A stretch of DNA of 64,000 nucleotides from an uncultured Candidatus Melainabacteria bacterium (GTDB lineage Bacteria > Cyanobacteriota > Vampirovibrionia > Gastranaerophilales > Gastranaerophilaceae), in contig CAKUUX010000006.1 in the NCBI GenBank assembly GCA_934693165.1, positions 1 to 64,000 of the forward strand. The letters are read 5' to 3'. A model generated the notes under the pieces. The model was not told the DNA's origin. It made no database searches and saw only the letters and a program-made list of their open reading frames with translations. The position numbers and the translations under genes are program-made. Positions 8,809 through 16,968 of the stretch are shown piece by piece; within the stretch, counting starts at the first letter, position 1; each line of letters opens with the position of its first letter.

Positions 8809-10068
8809 TTATTCAGAATATTTTTTCAATACGATTGAAGCATCGTGTCCACCAAAACCAAATGAGTTTGACATAGTATAAGTCAAATCGGCTTCAACAG
8901 GTTTGTTTGGAATATAGTTCAAATTAGCAACTTCTGGATCTTGGTTTTCAAGATTGATTGTTGCAGGAACAAAACCTTTTCTCATAGCTTCAACGCAAAC
9001 AATTGCTTCAACAGCACCAGCAGCACCTAAAAGGTGACCATGCATACTTTTTGTTGAACTTACTTTCAAATCAGGATTTTTGTCTAAATCACCGAATACA
9101 TTAGCGATAGCTAATGATTCACCGATATCGCCTACGTGGGTACTTGTACCGTGAGTATTAATATAATCAATATCATCAGTTGTAATACCAGCATCTTTTA
9201 CAGCGAATTCCATAGCTTTAGCTGCTGCAGAACCAGTTGGATCTGGAGCAACCATATCATAAGCATCACAAGTTTGACCGTAACCAACAATTTCTGCATA
9301 GATTTTAGCTCCACGAGCTTTAGCATGTTCAAGTTCTTCTAACACAAGAACACCTGCACCTTCACTCATAACAAAGCCATCTCTATCTACATCATAAGGT
9401 CTTGAAGCTTTTGTAGGTTCGTCATTACGTTTAGATAATGTTCTTGCAGAAGAGAATCCACCTACACCTAAGTTGCATACAACAGATTCTGTACCACCTG
9501 CTAACATAGCATCTGCTTCGCCATATTGAATTGTTCTAAATGCATCACCAATTGAGTGCGTACCTGACGCACAAGCAGAAACAATTGCTTTGTTAATACC
9601 TTTTAAGCCAAATCTAATAGCAACTTTACCAGCAGCCATATTAGCAATCATTGCAGGAATTGTGAATGGCGAACATTTTGTATAACCCATTTTTAACATT
9701 TTTTCATGGTTAACTTCGATTGTTCTGAAACCACCTGCAGCAGAAGATACCAAACAACCAACTCTGTATGGGTCTTCTTTTGACATATCTAAACCAGAAT
9801 CTTTGAATGCTTCATCACTTGCTACAAGAGCAAATTTAATAAAGTTATCAAGTCTTTTTGATTCTTTTGCATCCATATATTGAGTTTCATCGTATTTAGG
9901 AACTGTGCCAAAAATATGTGTTGTTTGAGAATCCAAATCTAATTCTGTGCCATCATTTAATGTAATACAGCTTTCGCAATTTTTAATACCATTCCAAAAT
10001 TTTTCTACACCGATACCATAACCAGTTATAGCACCCATGCCTGTAATTACTACTCTTTTTTTATCCAT
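8809..10068 (-). CDS. fabF: beta-ketoacyl-ACP synthase II
   Basis: Condensing enzyme of type II fatty-acid synthesis, joining malonyl-ACP to acyl-ACP. Length 419 aa is usual. The Cys-His-His triad is visible: Cys166 (SACASGTHS), His306 (NTHGTST) and His345 (GHLLGAAG). Position 343 in SMHGH is His where Thr is common. It is the last gene of the minus-strand fab cluster, separated from acpP by a terminator-like hairpin. A GAGGAAA Shine-Dalgarno precedes the ATG. Confidence 0.96.
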   Translation of the reverse strand: MDKKRVVITGMGAITGYGIGVEKFWNGIKNCESCITLNDGTELDLDSQTTHIFGTVPKYDETQYMDAKESKRLDNFIKFALVASDEAFKDSGLDMSKEDPYRVGCLVSSAAGGFRTIEVNHEKMLKMGYTKCSPFTIPAMIANMAAGKVAIRFGLKGINKAIVSACASGTHSIGDAFRTIQYGEADAMLAGGTESVVCNLGVGGFSSARTLSKRNDEPTKASRPYDVDRDGFVMSEGAGVLVLEELEHAKARGAKIYAEIVGYGQTCDAYDMVAPDPTGSAAAKAMEFAVKDAGITTDDIDYINTHGTSTHVGDIGESLAIANVFGDLDKNPDLKVSSTKSMHGHLLGAAGAVEAIVCVEAMRKGFVPATINLENQDPEVANLNYIPNKPVEADLTYTMSNSFGFGGHDASIVLKKYSE

Positions 10069-10087
10069 AATTTTTTCCTCATAATTA

Positions 10088-10140
10088 AAAAGAGGTCAAT
10101 AATAACAACATTACTTCTAACGTTATCTATTAACCTCTTT
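10088..10140 (-). terminator. hairpin between acpP and fabF, possible partial terminator
   Basis: On the minus strand AAAGAGGTTAATA pairs with TATTgACCTCTTT across a 27-base loop and is followed by TTTTAATT. It has the same AAAGAGG/CCTCTTT base as the window's terminators but lies inside an operon. It could therefore end part of the transcripts and keep acpP mRNA in excess over fabF. Confidence 0.6.
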
Positions 10141-10170
10141 CATAATACTAATTAATAACTATAACCTCAA

Positions 10171-10401
10171 TTAAGAGTGAGCTTCAATATAGTTTACAGC
10201 GTCTTGAACTGTTTGAATTTTTTCAGCTTCTTCATCAGGAATTTCACAACCGAATTCTTCTTCGAAAGCCATAACTAATTCAACTGTATCTAATGAATCA
10301 GCACCTAAGTCACCTGTGAAGCTAGCTTCTGGTGTTACTAAGCTTTCATCAACGCTTAATTGATCTACTACTACTTTTTTTACTTTTTCTAATGTACTCA
10401 T
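10171..10401 (-). CDS. acpP: acyl carrier protein
   Basis: 76-aa acidic carrier protein of fatty-acid synthesis. The 4'-phosphopantetheine site is Ser36 in GADSLDTVE, the canonical position. The highly acidic helix II and length are typical. GAGGAAA lies upstream of the ATG. It sits between fabG and fabF as in most bacterial fab clusters. Confidence 0.97.
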   Translation of the reverse strand: MSTLEKVKKVVVDQLSVDESLVTPEASFTGDLGADSLDTVELVMAFEEEFGCEIPDEEAEKIQTVQDAVNYIEAHS

Positions 10402-10497
10402 TTTTTTTCCTCTTTTTTGTAATTCATATACCTTACTTTTAAATTATACTATCTAAATTTTATTTGGCAAATTTGATTAATATATTGTAAAAATTCT

Positions 10498-11223
10498 TTA
10501 TACAGTCAAACCACCGTCAACTTGAATAACTTGACCTGTGATGTATGAACCTTCTTCACATAAGAATTTTACAGTCTTTGCAATATCTTCTGGTTGACCA
10601 AGACGTTTTAGTGGAATGTGATCAGCGATAGCTTCTGAATCCAAGCCTTTTGTCATGTCAGTTGCAATAAATCCTGGAGCAATTGCATTTACTCTGATGT
10701 TTCTTGAAGCTAATTCTTTTGCTAATGATTTTGTAAAGCCGATAATACCTGCTTTTGCAGCTGCATAATTTGCTTGACCAGCATTACCATAAACACCTAC
10801 GATACTTGCCATATTAACAATTACACCTTGACGTTGTTTCATCATAATTTTAACAATTGGTTGTGTAACATTGTACGCACCTGTTAAGTTTGTATTGATT
10901 ACAGCATCCCAATTGTCTTTATTCATTCTCATGAACAAACCATCTCTTGTAATACCTGCATTGTTTACAAGAACATCAATTCTTCCGCGTTTTTCTATAA
11001 TTTCTGAAACAGCTTTTGCAGTTTCTTCATTATTAGAAATATCAAATTTCATTGCTTCAGCTTCTACACCCAAAGCTTTTAATTCTTCTACTGTAGCATT
11101 TGCAGCATCAACGTTGCCTGCATAATTAATTACTACATCATATTTTGCTTTTGCTAGTTCAAGTGCAATAGCTTTACCAATACCTCTTGAACCACCTGTT
11201 ACTAATGCTAATTTTTCACTCAT
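10498..11223 (-). CDS. fabG: 3-oxoacyl-ACP reductase
   Basis: NADPH-dependent short-chain dehydrogenase/reductase of 241 aa. It shows the TGGSRGIGKA cofactor motif (9-18), NNAG, the catalytic Ser in NMASIVG and the YAAAK pair. The open frame extends 13 codons upstream (to 11262), but that part overlaps fabD. The ATG at 11223 is preceded by AAAGAGGTG and overlaps the fabD stop as TAATG, so this start is preferred and implies translational coupling. Confidence 0.95.
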   Translation of the reverse strand: MSEKLALVTGGSRGIGKAIALELAKAKYDVVINYAGNVDAANATVEELKALGVEAEAMKFDISNNEETAKAVSEIIEKRGRIDVLVNNAGITRDGLFMRMNKDNWDAVINTNLTGAYNVTQPIVKIMMKQRQGVIVNMASIVGVYGNAGQANYAAAKAGIIGFTKSLAKELASRNIRVNAIAPGFIATDMTKGLDSEAIADHIPLKRLGQPEDIAKTVKFLCEEGSYITGQVIQVDGGLTV

Positions 11224-12152
11224 TATAACACCTCTTTTAATTTTTCTGCGACTTCTTCGCATGTCGCTTTGTCATATACATTGTATGTAGTGATTTCAGA
11301 ACTAATTTTTCTGTTTAAACCACTTAAAACTTTTCCGTTACCCAATTCAACAAAGATTTCAACACCGTTTTCAATCATTCTTTGAATAGTTTGAGTCCAA
11401 TAAACTGATGAACAAATTTGTTTGCTCATTTTTGGTTTGAAATTTTCTGTTGTAATTTCTGCATCAACATTTGTTATCACAGGAATTTGAGCATTTTTTA
11501 TGTCCATATCAGCAATGAATTCTGCAAATTTTTCACTTGCATCTTTCATCAACATAGAATGGAAAGCTCCTGATACAGCCAATGGAATAACTCTTTTTAC
11601 TCCCATTTCTTGAAGATATTCACCTGCTTTTTTTACAGCATCAGCTTCACCTGTTATAACAAGTTGTGAAGGAGAATTGTAATTTGCAACATCAACATAA
11701 CCATCTTTATTAGCTTTTTCTAAAGCTTCTTTAATTTGGTCATCAGTTGCATTTAAAACTGCTGTCATAGCGCCTGCTGGAGCATCACTCATTAAATCTG
11801 CTCTTTTTTGAATAAGAGTTAGTGCATGCTCTAAATCCACAACACCTGCTGTATAATATGCAGCATATTCACCTAAACTATGACCTGCAACGTATGCAGG
11901 AGTTACATCAACTAATGATTTCAAAGCCTCTAAACAAGCAATAGATGTTGTTAAGATAGCAGGTTGAGTATTAACAGTTTGTTTTAAAACTTCTTCATCA
12001 CCTTCAAAACAAATTTTCTTAATGTCTTTACCTAAAACTTCGTTAGCTTTATCAAAAACATGTTTTGAAGCTTCAAAATTATCATATAAATCTTTTCCCA
12101 TGCCCACGGCTTGTGAACCTTGCCCTGGGAAGATAAATGCAATTTTCTTCAT
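11223..12152 (-). CDS. fabD: malonyl-CoA:ACP transacylase
   Basis: Loads malonate onto ACP. Motifs: FPGQGSQ at the N-terminus, the nucleophile Ser92 in GHSLGEYAA, and the catalytic His in GAFHS. 309 aa from the chosen start. The frame opens five codons earlier (12167), but MKKIAFIFPGQGSQ begins at 12152 with GAGG nine bases upstream, matching the family start. It is coupled to fabG by a stop/start overlap. Confidence 0.94.
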   Translation of the reverse strand: MKKIAFIFPGQGSQAVGMGKDLYDNFEASKHVFDKANEVLGKDIKKICFEGDEEVLKQTVNTQPAILTTSIACLEALKSLVDVTPAYVAGHSLGEYAAYYTAGVVDLEHALTLIQKRADLMSDAPAGAMTAVLNATDDQIKEALEKANKDGYVDVANYNSPSQLVITGEADAVKKAGEYLQEMGVKRVIPLAVSGAFHSMLMKDASEKFAEFIADMDIKNAQIPVITNVDAEITTENFKPKMSKQICSSVYWTQTIQRMIENGVEIFVELGNGKVLSGLNRKISSEITTYNVYDKATCEEVAEKLKEVL

Positions 12153-12176
12153 ATCCTTTAACCTCATTTTCCCATA

Positions 12177-12213
12177 AAATAACAGTTACAAGTTTGTCCC
12201 ATAACTGTTATTT
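12177..12213. promoter_or_regulatory. 12-bp perfect hairpin between plsX and fabD
   Basis: AAATAACAGTTA and TAACTGTTATTT form a perfect 12-bp stem around a 13-base loop, between the plsX stop and the fabD start. The T-run after it on the minus strand is weak. It could be an attenuator, an mRNA-processing site or an operator palindrome; the fab-type regulator is unknown. Confidence 0.6.
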
Positions 12214-12236
12214 TTAATAAATTAAATTTTCAAATA

Positions 12237-13286
12237 TTATTTTTCGATTAATTCAGCGATTTTCTTGTTTACGCCTGTTTCAACGGCTTCTTTTGCAACT
12301 CTTACAGCATTTTTAATTGCGTAAGCCTTACTTCTACCGTGAGAAATAATCGTAATACCTTTAACGCCCAATAATAAAGCTCCACCAAATTCTTCATAAT
12401 TGATTTTTTTGTAAAGCCCCATCATGATTGGTAAAGCCATTGCTCCGACTAACTTAGTAAAGATGTTTTTCGTAAATTGTTCTTTAATCATCTTGAACAA
12501 CATAGAACTTGCACCTTCTGTAATCTTTAATGCAACGTTACCTACGAAACCGTCACAAACAACAACATCGCAAATGTTTGAGAAAATTTCTTTACCTTCA
12601 ACATTACCGATAAAGTTAAATCTTGTTTGGCTTTCTAGTAATTTATAAGTCTTTTGAGCTAAATCGTTACCTTTGCCTGCTTCTTCACCAATATTTAAAA
12701 CACCGATTTTAGGATTTTTAACGCCTAAAACGTTTTTAGAGAAGATTGTACCCATAACAGCGAATTGATATAACATCTCAGGAGTACAACTACTATTTGC
12801 GCCACCGTCAATTAAAACGATAGGATGTTTCATAGTTGGTAAAGTTACTGCAATAGCAGGTCTATCAATACCGTGAAGACGACCTAAACCGAATAAGCTT
12901 GATGCCATAGCTGCACCAGTAGAACCAGCAGCAACAACTGCATCAGAGCTACCATTTGCAACAGCGTCAACTGTCATAACAATTGATGATTTTTTCTTTT
13001 TACGGATTGCTTGAGCTGGAGCTTCACCCATTTCAATAACTTCTGAAGCATGAGAAATTTTGATGTCTAATTTATCAACATCAACTTTTATTCTCTTATT
13101 TTTAAAACCACCACATTTAGAAATAACACCGTTTTTTCTAATACGTTCGATTTCTTGCTCAATTTGATCTTGTTTTCCAACAAGCTCAAGTGCAACACCA
13201 TATTCTTGAGCAGCCCACAATGCACCTGCTACGATTTCGTGAGGAGCATGATCGCCACCCATTGCATCTACTGCGATTCTTGTCAT
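12237..13286 (-). CDS. plsX: phosphate acyltransferase PlsX
   Basis: Makes acyl-phosphate from acyl-ACP, the first step of PlsX/PlsY phospholipid synthesis. The N-terminal RIAVDAMGGDHAP and internal VAAGSTGA and DGFVGNV motifs are diagnostic; 349 aa is usual. It lies between rpmF and fabD. The usual next gene, fabH, is absent here. AGAGGAAAAG precedes the ATG. Confidence 0.96.
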   Translation of the reverse strand: MTRIAVDAMGGDHAPHEIVAGALWAAQEYGVALELVGKQDQIEQEIERIRKNGVISKCGGFKNKRIKVDVDKLDIKISHASEVIEMGEAPAQAIRKKKKSSIVMTVDAVANGSSDAVVAAGSTGAAMASSLFGLGRLHGIDRPAIAVTLPTMKHPIVLIDGGANSSCTPEMLYQFAVMGTIFSKNVLGVKNPKIGVLNIGEEAGKGNDLAQKTYKLLESQTRFNFIGNVEGKEIFSNICDVVVCDGFVGNVALKITEGASSMLFKMIKEQFTKNIFTKLVGAMALPIMMGLYKKINYEEFGGALLLGVKGITIISHGRSKAYAIKNAVRVAKEAVETGVNKKIAELIEK

Positions 13287-13301
13287 CTTTTCCTCTGATT
13301 A

Positions 13302-13631
13302 CTATTCTTCTGTTTTTTCTTCAACTGTTTCTTCAGCTTTTGCTTCAGTTTCAGCTGGTTTTTCTTCTACAACTTCAGCTTTTTTTGTTGCTTTTTTAGC
13401 TGTTTTTTTAGGAGCTTTTTTTGCTTCTTTAACTTCGCCTTCGGCTACATAATCTGCTGATTTAATGCTTACAGCTTTTCCTTTATAATAACCACATTCT
13501 GTACATACTGTGTGTGTTAATACTGTTGCGCCACAGTGTGAACATGTAGTTGTTGTTGGTTTAATTGCTTTCCAATTTGCTCTTCTTTTTGCTTGTGCTG
13601 ATGCACCTGTTCTTTTCTTTGGTACTGCCAT
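13302..13631 (-). CDS. rpmF: 50S ribosomal protein L32 with Lys/Ala/Glu-rich extension
   Basis: Residues 1-60 are a standard L32: MAVPKKRTGASAQAKRR, then a zinc ribbon with two Cys pairs (CSHC, CTEC). About 45 further residues form a tail that is first basic (KKAPKKTAKKATKK), then acidic (VEEKPAETEAKAEE). L32 normally ends near 57-60 aa, so the tail is unusual. The position between the YceD gene and plsX is the classical one. Confidence 0.95.
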   Translation of the reverse strand: MAVPKKRTGASAQAKRRANWKAIKPTTTTCSHCGATVLTHTVCTECGYYKGKAVSIKSADYVAEGEVKEAKKAPKKTAKKATKKAEVVEEKPAETEAKAEETVEEKTEE

Positions 13632-13645
13632 TTTTAAATACCTTT

Positions 13646-14149
13646 CTATTTTCTATCTACTTTTATATTTTTAAAAACTTCCATTCTTGTATCTGGAACT
13701 TGATAAGTTTCATCTGTTTCGAAAAAACCCTCTTTACAATTTATACCACAAACTTTTTTATCTGGGAAATTAATTATTACAGATTGATACAATAAATCTG
13801 TAATATCAATTTCATTTTCACCATTTAAGTCTGTTACAAACTGTCCATCTTTAAGTTCTAATTCTTGTCCGTATTCCTCTAATAATGAGCTTTTTGCAAA
13901 CATCTCTTCTATATCAAAATCCATATTTTCTTCATATTCGTTAAGGCAAATATCACATTCTAATTTTGCAATTAGCTTAACATTTCCTGTTACTTTTATG
14001 AAATCGCCTAAAGATTCTAATTTTAAATTTGCTTTTATATTACCCTCTGTCGGAATATCTTCAATTATATCATCAAACTCGTAATCAAGTTTTTTGTTAG
14101 GAGCTTGTTCGATTTCTTCTATTGAAACAATCTTATGCGTATTGTTCAT
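13646..14149 (-). CDS. YceD-family protein (DUF177)
   Basis: 167 aa with the family's characteristic AKLECDICLNEYEENMD segment and acidic, beta-rich N-terminal part. In other bacteria and plastids DUF177/YceD proteins sit next to rpmF and are linked to 23S rRNA accumulation; here it lies directly upstream of rpmF. It overlaps the upstream 81-aa gene by 17 bp, suggesting coupling. Confidence 0.85.
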   Translation of the reverse strand: MNNTHKIVSIEEIEQAPNKKLDYEFDDIIEDIPTEGNIKANLKLESLGDFIKVTGNVKLIAKLECDICLNEYEENMDFDIEEMFAKSSLLEEYGQELELKDGQFVTDLNGENEIDITDLLYQSVIINFPDKKVCGINCKEGFFETDETYQVPDTRMEVFKNIKVDRK

Positions 14150-14378
14150 CTTGTAATAAAACTCCTAAAATGTTATTTGTTACAACGCAAACTTTTTTAA
14201 TTGGACCTGTAAAATCTTTTTCATAAACAACATTTGGTGTTTTCATAGCATTTTTTAATTCTTCATAATCTTTTAGTGGATTTGCAGAATAAAGTACTAA
14301 TGGTTGTGGAGCTGATTTTAAGAATAATAAAATCGCTGTTCTGATTTTAACCTGTGGGTTTGCGAATTGTTGTGCCAT
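14133..14378 (-). CDS. conserved-looking small protein, 81 aa, unknown
   Basis: First gene of the rpmF-plsX-fab transcription unit. The ATG has a clear GGAG Shine-Dalgarno and the frame overlaps the YceD gene. The sequence (IRTAILLFLKSAPQPLVLYS...KKVCVVTNNILGVLL) looks like a small alpha/beta domain with no signal peptide or transmembrane helix. I do not recognise a family; its operon position suggests a link to ribosome or lipid synthesis. Confidence 0.75.
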   Translation of the reverse strand: MAQQFANPQVKIRTAILLFLKSAPQPLVLYSANPLKDYEELKNAMKTPNVVYEKDFTGPIKKVCVVTNNILGVLLQDEQYA

Positions 14379-14412
14379 AATTTTTATTTCTCCATTATTT
14401 TAAAGTTAAAAA

Positions 14413-14441
14413 GACCTCTGATTAGAATTTAACCAGAGGTC
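14413..14441 (-). terminator. terminator of tpiA
   Basis: On the minus strand GACCTCTG and CAGAGGTC form an 8-bp stem (13-base loop) followed by TTTTT, directly after the tpiA stop. It separates tpiA from the fab cluster. Confidence 0.8.
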
Positions 14442-14453
14442 AAAATATTTAAA

Positions 14454-15239
14454 CTACATAGTTTTCATAGTATTGTCAATAATTTCATTAAAGCTATCTG
14501 CTTTTAATGAAGCACCACCAACTAAAGCACCATCGATATCTGATTGACGCATTTGTTCTTCAATAGTTGAAGGTTTTACTGAACCACCATATAAAATTCT
14601 GATTGCATCACCTGCTTCAGCGCCTGCAACTTCTTTAACTACGTTTCTAATCATAGCGATAACTCTGTTTGCTTCTGCTGAATCACAAGTTTTACCAGTA
14701 CCGATAGCCCAAATTGGTTCATAAGCGATAACTGATTTAGCTACATCTTCTGATGAAATACCTTCTAAAGCTGCTTTAATTTGTGAAGCAATATGAGCAT
14801 CTGTTTGACCAGCTTCTCTTTGTTCTAATGTTTCACCACAGCAAATGATTGGTAATAAACCACCTGCTAAGATAGCTTTTGCTTTTTTGTTAATCATTTC
14901 ATCTGTTTCTGAGAAATATTGTCTTCTTTCTGAGTGACCAATGATTACATAATCGCAACCTGCATCTTTAGCCATTTCAACAGAAATTTCACCAGTGTAA
15001 GCACCTGATTTTTCCCAGTGACAGTTTTGAGCTGCAGTTTTTACTAATGGTCTGCATTTGTCGCATCTCATACCTTCAACTGCTGCGATTGAAGTGAATG
15101 TAGGTGCAATAATAATAGTAGGTAATTCTTCTACTGTATGTTCTTCAGCGTGTTTTGCTACGCCCATAAATAAATCTCTTGCATCTGCTTGTAACATGTT
15201 CATTTTCCAGTTACCTGCAATAATAGGTTTTCTTGACAT
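14454..15239 (-). CDS. tpiA: triosephosphate isomerase
   Basis: Glycolytic isomerase of dihydroxyacetone phosphate and glyceraldehyde 3-phosphate. Motifs: AGNWKMN at the start, the catalytic His in GHSERR, the catalytic Glu in AYEPIWAIGTGK and the phosphate-binding YGGSVKP. The frame extends 11 codons upstream, but MSRKPIIAGNWKMN at 15239 is the family start and has AAAGAGGAG before it. 261 aa. A four-Cys content (CDKC, CCGE) is slightly high. Confidence 0.96.
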   Translation of the reverse strand: MSRKPIIAGNWKMNMLQADARDLFMGVAKHAEEHTVEELPTIIIAPTFTSIAAVEGMRCDKCRPLVKTAAQNCHWEKSGAYTGEISVEMAKDAGCDYVIIGHSERRQYFSETDEMINKKAKAILAGGLLPIICCGETLEQREAGQTDAHIASQIKAALEGISSEDVAKSVIAYEPIWAIGTGKTCDSAEANRVIAMIRNVVKEVAGAEAGDAIRILYGGSVKPSTIEEQMRQSDIDGALVGGASLKADSFNEIIDNTMKTM

Positions 15240-15324
15240 ATTTAATCTCCTCTTTGTTTGTTTTTTACACAACTATATTAAAATAAACATATTCAACAAG
15301 CAATATTTTTGATAAAATAATTAT

Positions 15325-16128
15325 ATGAAAAGAAAATTTGATTTTTACATTGTTCCGACTCCCATCGGAAATATATCTGATATAACACTTAGAGCAATTG
15401 AAGTTTTAAAAGAAGTTGATTTAATTGCGTGCGAAGATTCACGAGTTACTCAAAAACTTTTAAACCACTATGACATAAAAACAAAATGTATTTCTTATCA
15501 TAAATACAATGAAAAAGAACGTGTAGATTTTATGTTGAAAACACTTAAAGAAGGTCAGACAATTGCGCTAGTATCTGATGCTGGAACACCAATGATTTGT
15601 GACCCAGGATCTGTCCTTTTAACAGAATTAAAGAAAAATAACATAAAAGTATCAGCTCTATCAGGTTCTTGCGCAGTGACAACTTTTCTTTCACAAGTTC
15701 CTCGTGATACAGAAGAATTTAAGTTTGTAGGTTTTTTACCAAAAGGTGAAAAACAAATTCAAGATTTATACCTAGAAAATAAATTTACAAATATGATATT
15801 TTACGAATCACCAAATCGTATCCTAAAAACACTAAAATCAATTCAACAAGTTGCACCAAATATAAAAGTTGCAATTGGTCGTGAATTAACAAAAATGTTT
15901 GAAGAAATTGTAATTGATGATATTGAAAAAGTTATTGAACATTTTTCTGGTGAAATCAAAGGAGAATTTGTTGCAATGACTTACGCTCAAGAAAAAACTG
16001 AACTATCAGAAATGAAGGACAAAATTGAAGCTCTAAGAGAACAAGGGTTTAAATCAAAAGAAATTTCAATAATCCTTTCAACACTTTATAATCTAAACAA
16101 AAATGATATCAAGAGTTTGTTATATTAA
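15325..16128 (+). CDS. rsmI: 16S rRNA 2'-O-ribose C1402 methyltransferase
   Basis: 267 aa tetrapyrrole-methylase-fold enzyme. Motifs: VPTPIGNISDITLRA, ACEDSR, LVSDAGTPMICDPG and FYESPNR are diagnostic for RsmI. No Shine-Dalgarno precedes the ATG; instead a TAAAAT hexamer (15313-15318) ends 6 bases upstream, suggesting a leaderless transcript. It converges with rnhB. Confidence 0.94.
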   Translation: MKRKFDFYIVPTPIGNISDITLRAIEVLKEVDLIACEDSRVTQKLLNHYDIKTKCISYHKYNEKERVDFMLKTLKEGQTIALVSDAGTPMICDPGSVLLTELKKNNIKVSALSGSCAVTTFLSQVPRDTEEFKFVGFLPKGEKQIQDLYLENKFTNMIFYESPNRILKTLKSIQQVAPNIKVAIGRELTKMFEEIVIDDIEKVIEHFSGEIKGEFVAMTYAQEKTELSEMKDKIEALREQGFKSKEISIILSTLYNLNKNDIKSLLY

Positions 16129-16131
16129 TAC

Positions 16132-16271
16132 GGTGGGAAAGTTCAAAGATAAAATAAAAAATCCAAAGTTTAATACAAATTTCCACCCTACAAGAAATGA
16201 TATATATGAAGTAGGGTAGGAATTTGCGTTTATTGTAAAAAGTAAAAAATAAGACGATATTCTTTCCCACC
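16132..16271. repeat. 140-bp nested inverted-repeat (foldback) element
   Basis: The ends GGTGGGAAAG (16132-16141) and CTTTCCCACC (16262-16271) are perfect 10-bp inverted repeats. A second inner pair, CAAATTTCCACCCTAC and GTAGGGTAGGAATTTG (about 16183-16233), is nearly perfect around a short AT loop. The element fills the gap between convergent rsmI and rnhB. It lacks the T-run of a normal terminator and no target duplication is seen. It may be a MITE-like foldback or a structured 3' UTR. Confidence 0.7.
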
Positions 16272-16275
16272 AAAA

Positions 16276-16968
16276 CTAAATCAAGCTCAGTTGTTTTGGT
16301 TCAGTGTTAAGAAGTTTTTTCAAAAAACTTTTTCTATGATATTTTGTAACACCATATTTTAAAATTGCGTTTTGGTGTTCTTTTGTCAAATATCCTGCGT
16401 TTTTCTTCCAATTATAATGAGGAAATTCTTCATCAAGTTTATCCATATATCTATCACGAGTAACTTTAGCCAAAATACTTGCACTTGCAATAGATGCTGA
16501 TTTGCCATCACCTTTGATTATAAATTGTTGAGGGTAATTATAGTTTTTAATAAGTTTATTCCCATCAACAATGGTCAATAAATTTTTATCAATTAATTTT
16601 TCATTTTCAAGCTGGCAAGATTCTGAAACAAGTTCAGAATGACATGAAATTAATTGATTAATAACTTCTTCACATGCCATCTTCATAGCTTTCAATGAAC
16701 AATTCAAAATATTATATTTTTCAATTTCATCAACTTCAACACAAATTGTAGAATTAATTGTATTATTCAAAATAATATCGTACAATTCTTCTCTTACTTT
16801 TTTAGAAAGTTTTTTTGAATCATTAAGTTTTGCCAAATCTTTTTCTATAGAAACATCATTGATAAAAACAGCACTTGCAAAAACACCACCTGCAGCAGGT
16901 CCTCTACCTGCTTCATCAGTTCCAACAATAACCTTATTAAAAGATTTATCAAACTCAAACAAGTTCAT
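16276..16968 (-). CDS. rnhB: ribonuclease HII with an in-frame repeat insertion
   Basis: Removes RNA from RNA-DNA hybrids. Motifs: GTDEAGRGPAAGG with catalytic Asp18-Glu19, LNDSKKLS, TIVDGNK and ASILAKVTRDRYMD. 230 aa is a little longer than usual. The excess is a stretch reading SCHSELVSES, inserted between the helix ending VINQL and the strand LLTIVDGNK. This stretch is encoded by a palindromic repeat (see 16618-16644). All catalytic residues remain. The gene overlaps rbgA by 14 bp. Confidence 0.93.
   Translation of the reverse strand: MNLFEFDKSFNKVIVGTDEAGRGPAAGGVFASAVFINDVSIEKDLAKLNDSKKLSKKVREELYDIILNNTINSTICVEVDEIEKYNILNCSLKAMKMACEEVINQLISCHSELVSESCQLENEKLIDKNLLTIVDGNKLIKNYNYPQQFIIKGDGKSASIASASILAKVTRDRYMDKLDEEFPHYNWKKNAGYLTKEHQNAILKYGVTKYHRKSFLKKLLNTEPKQLSLI
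16618..16644 (-). repeat. palindromic repeat inserted inside rnhB
   Basis: ATTCTGAA and TTCAGAAT are inverted around a short spacer (16620-16640), and the surrounding minus-strand sequence is TCATTCTGAACTTG followed by TTTCAGAATCT. Its translation HSELVSES is one I recognise as a frequent product of dispersed palindromic elements in unrelated bacteria, comparable to Rickettsia palindromic elements. It remains in frame with RNase HII. Confidence 0.7.

Noticed and set aside
10498..11262. Longer FabG start
   Set aside because: The extension overlaps fabD and has no homology to the family; the ATG at 11223 has a ribosome site and family-typical start.
16132..16271. Ordinary rho-independent terminator
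   Set aside because: Arms are long and nested, with no T-run after the stem on either strand.
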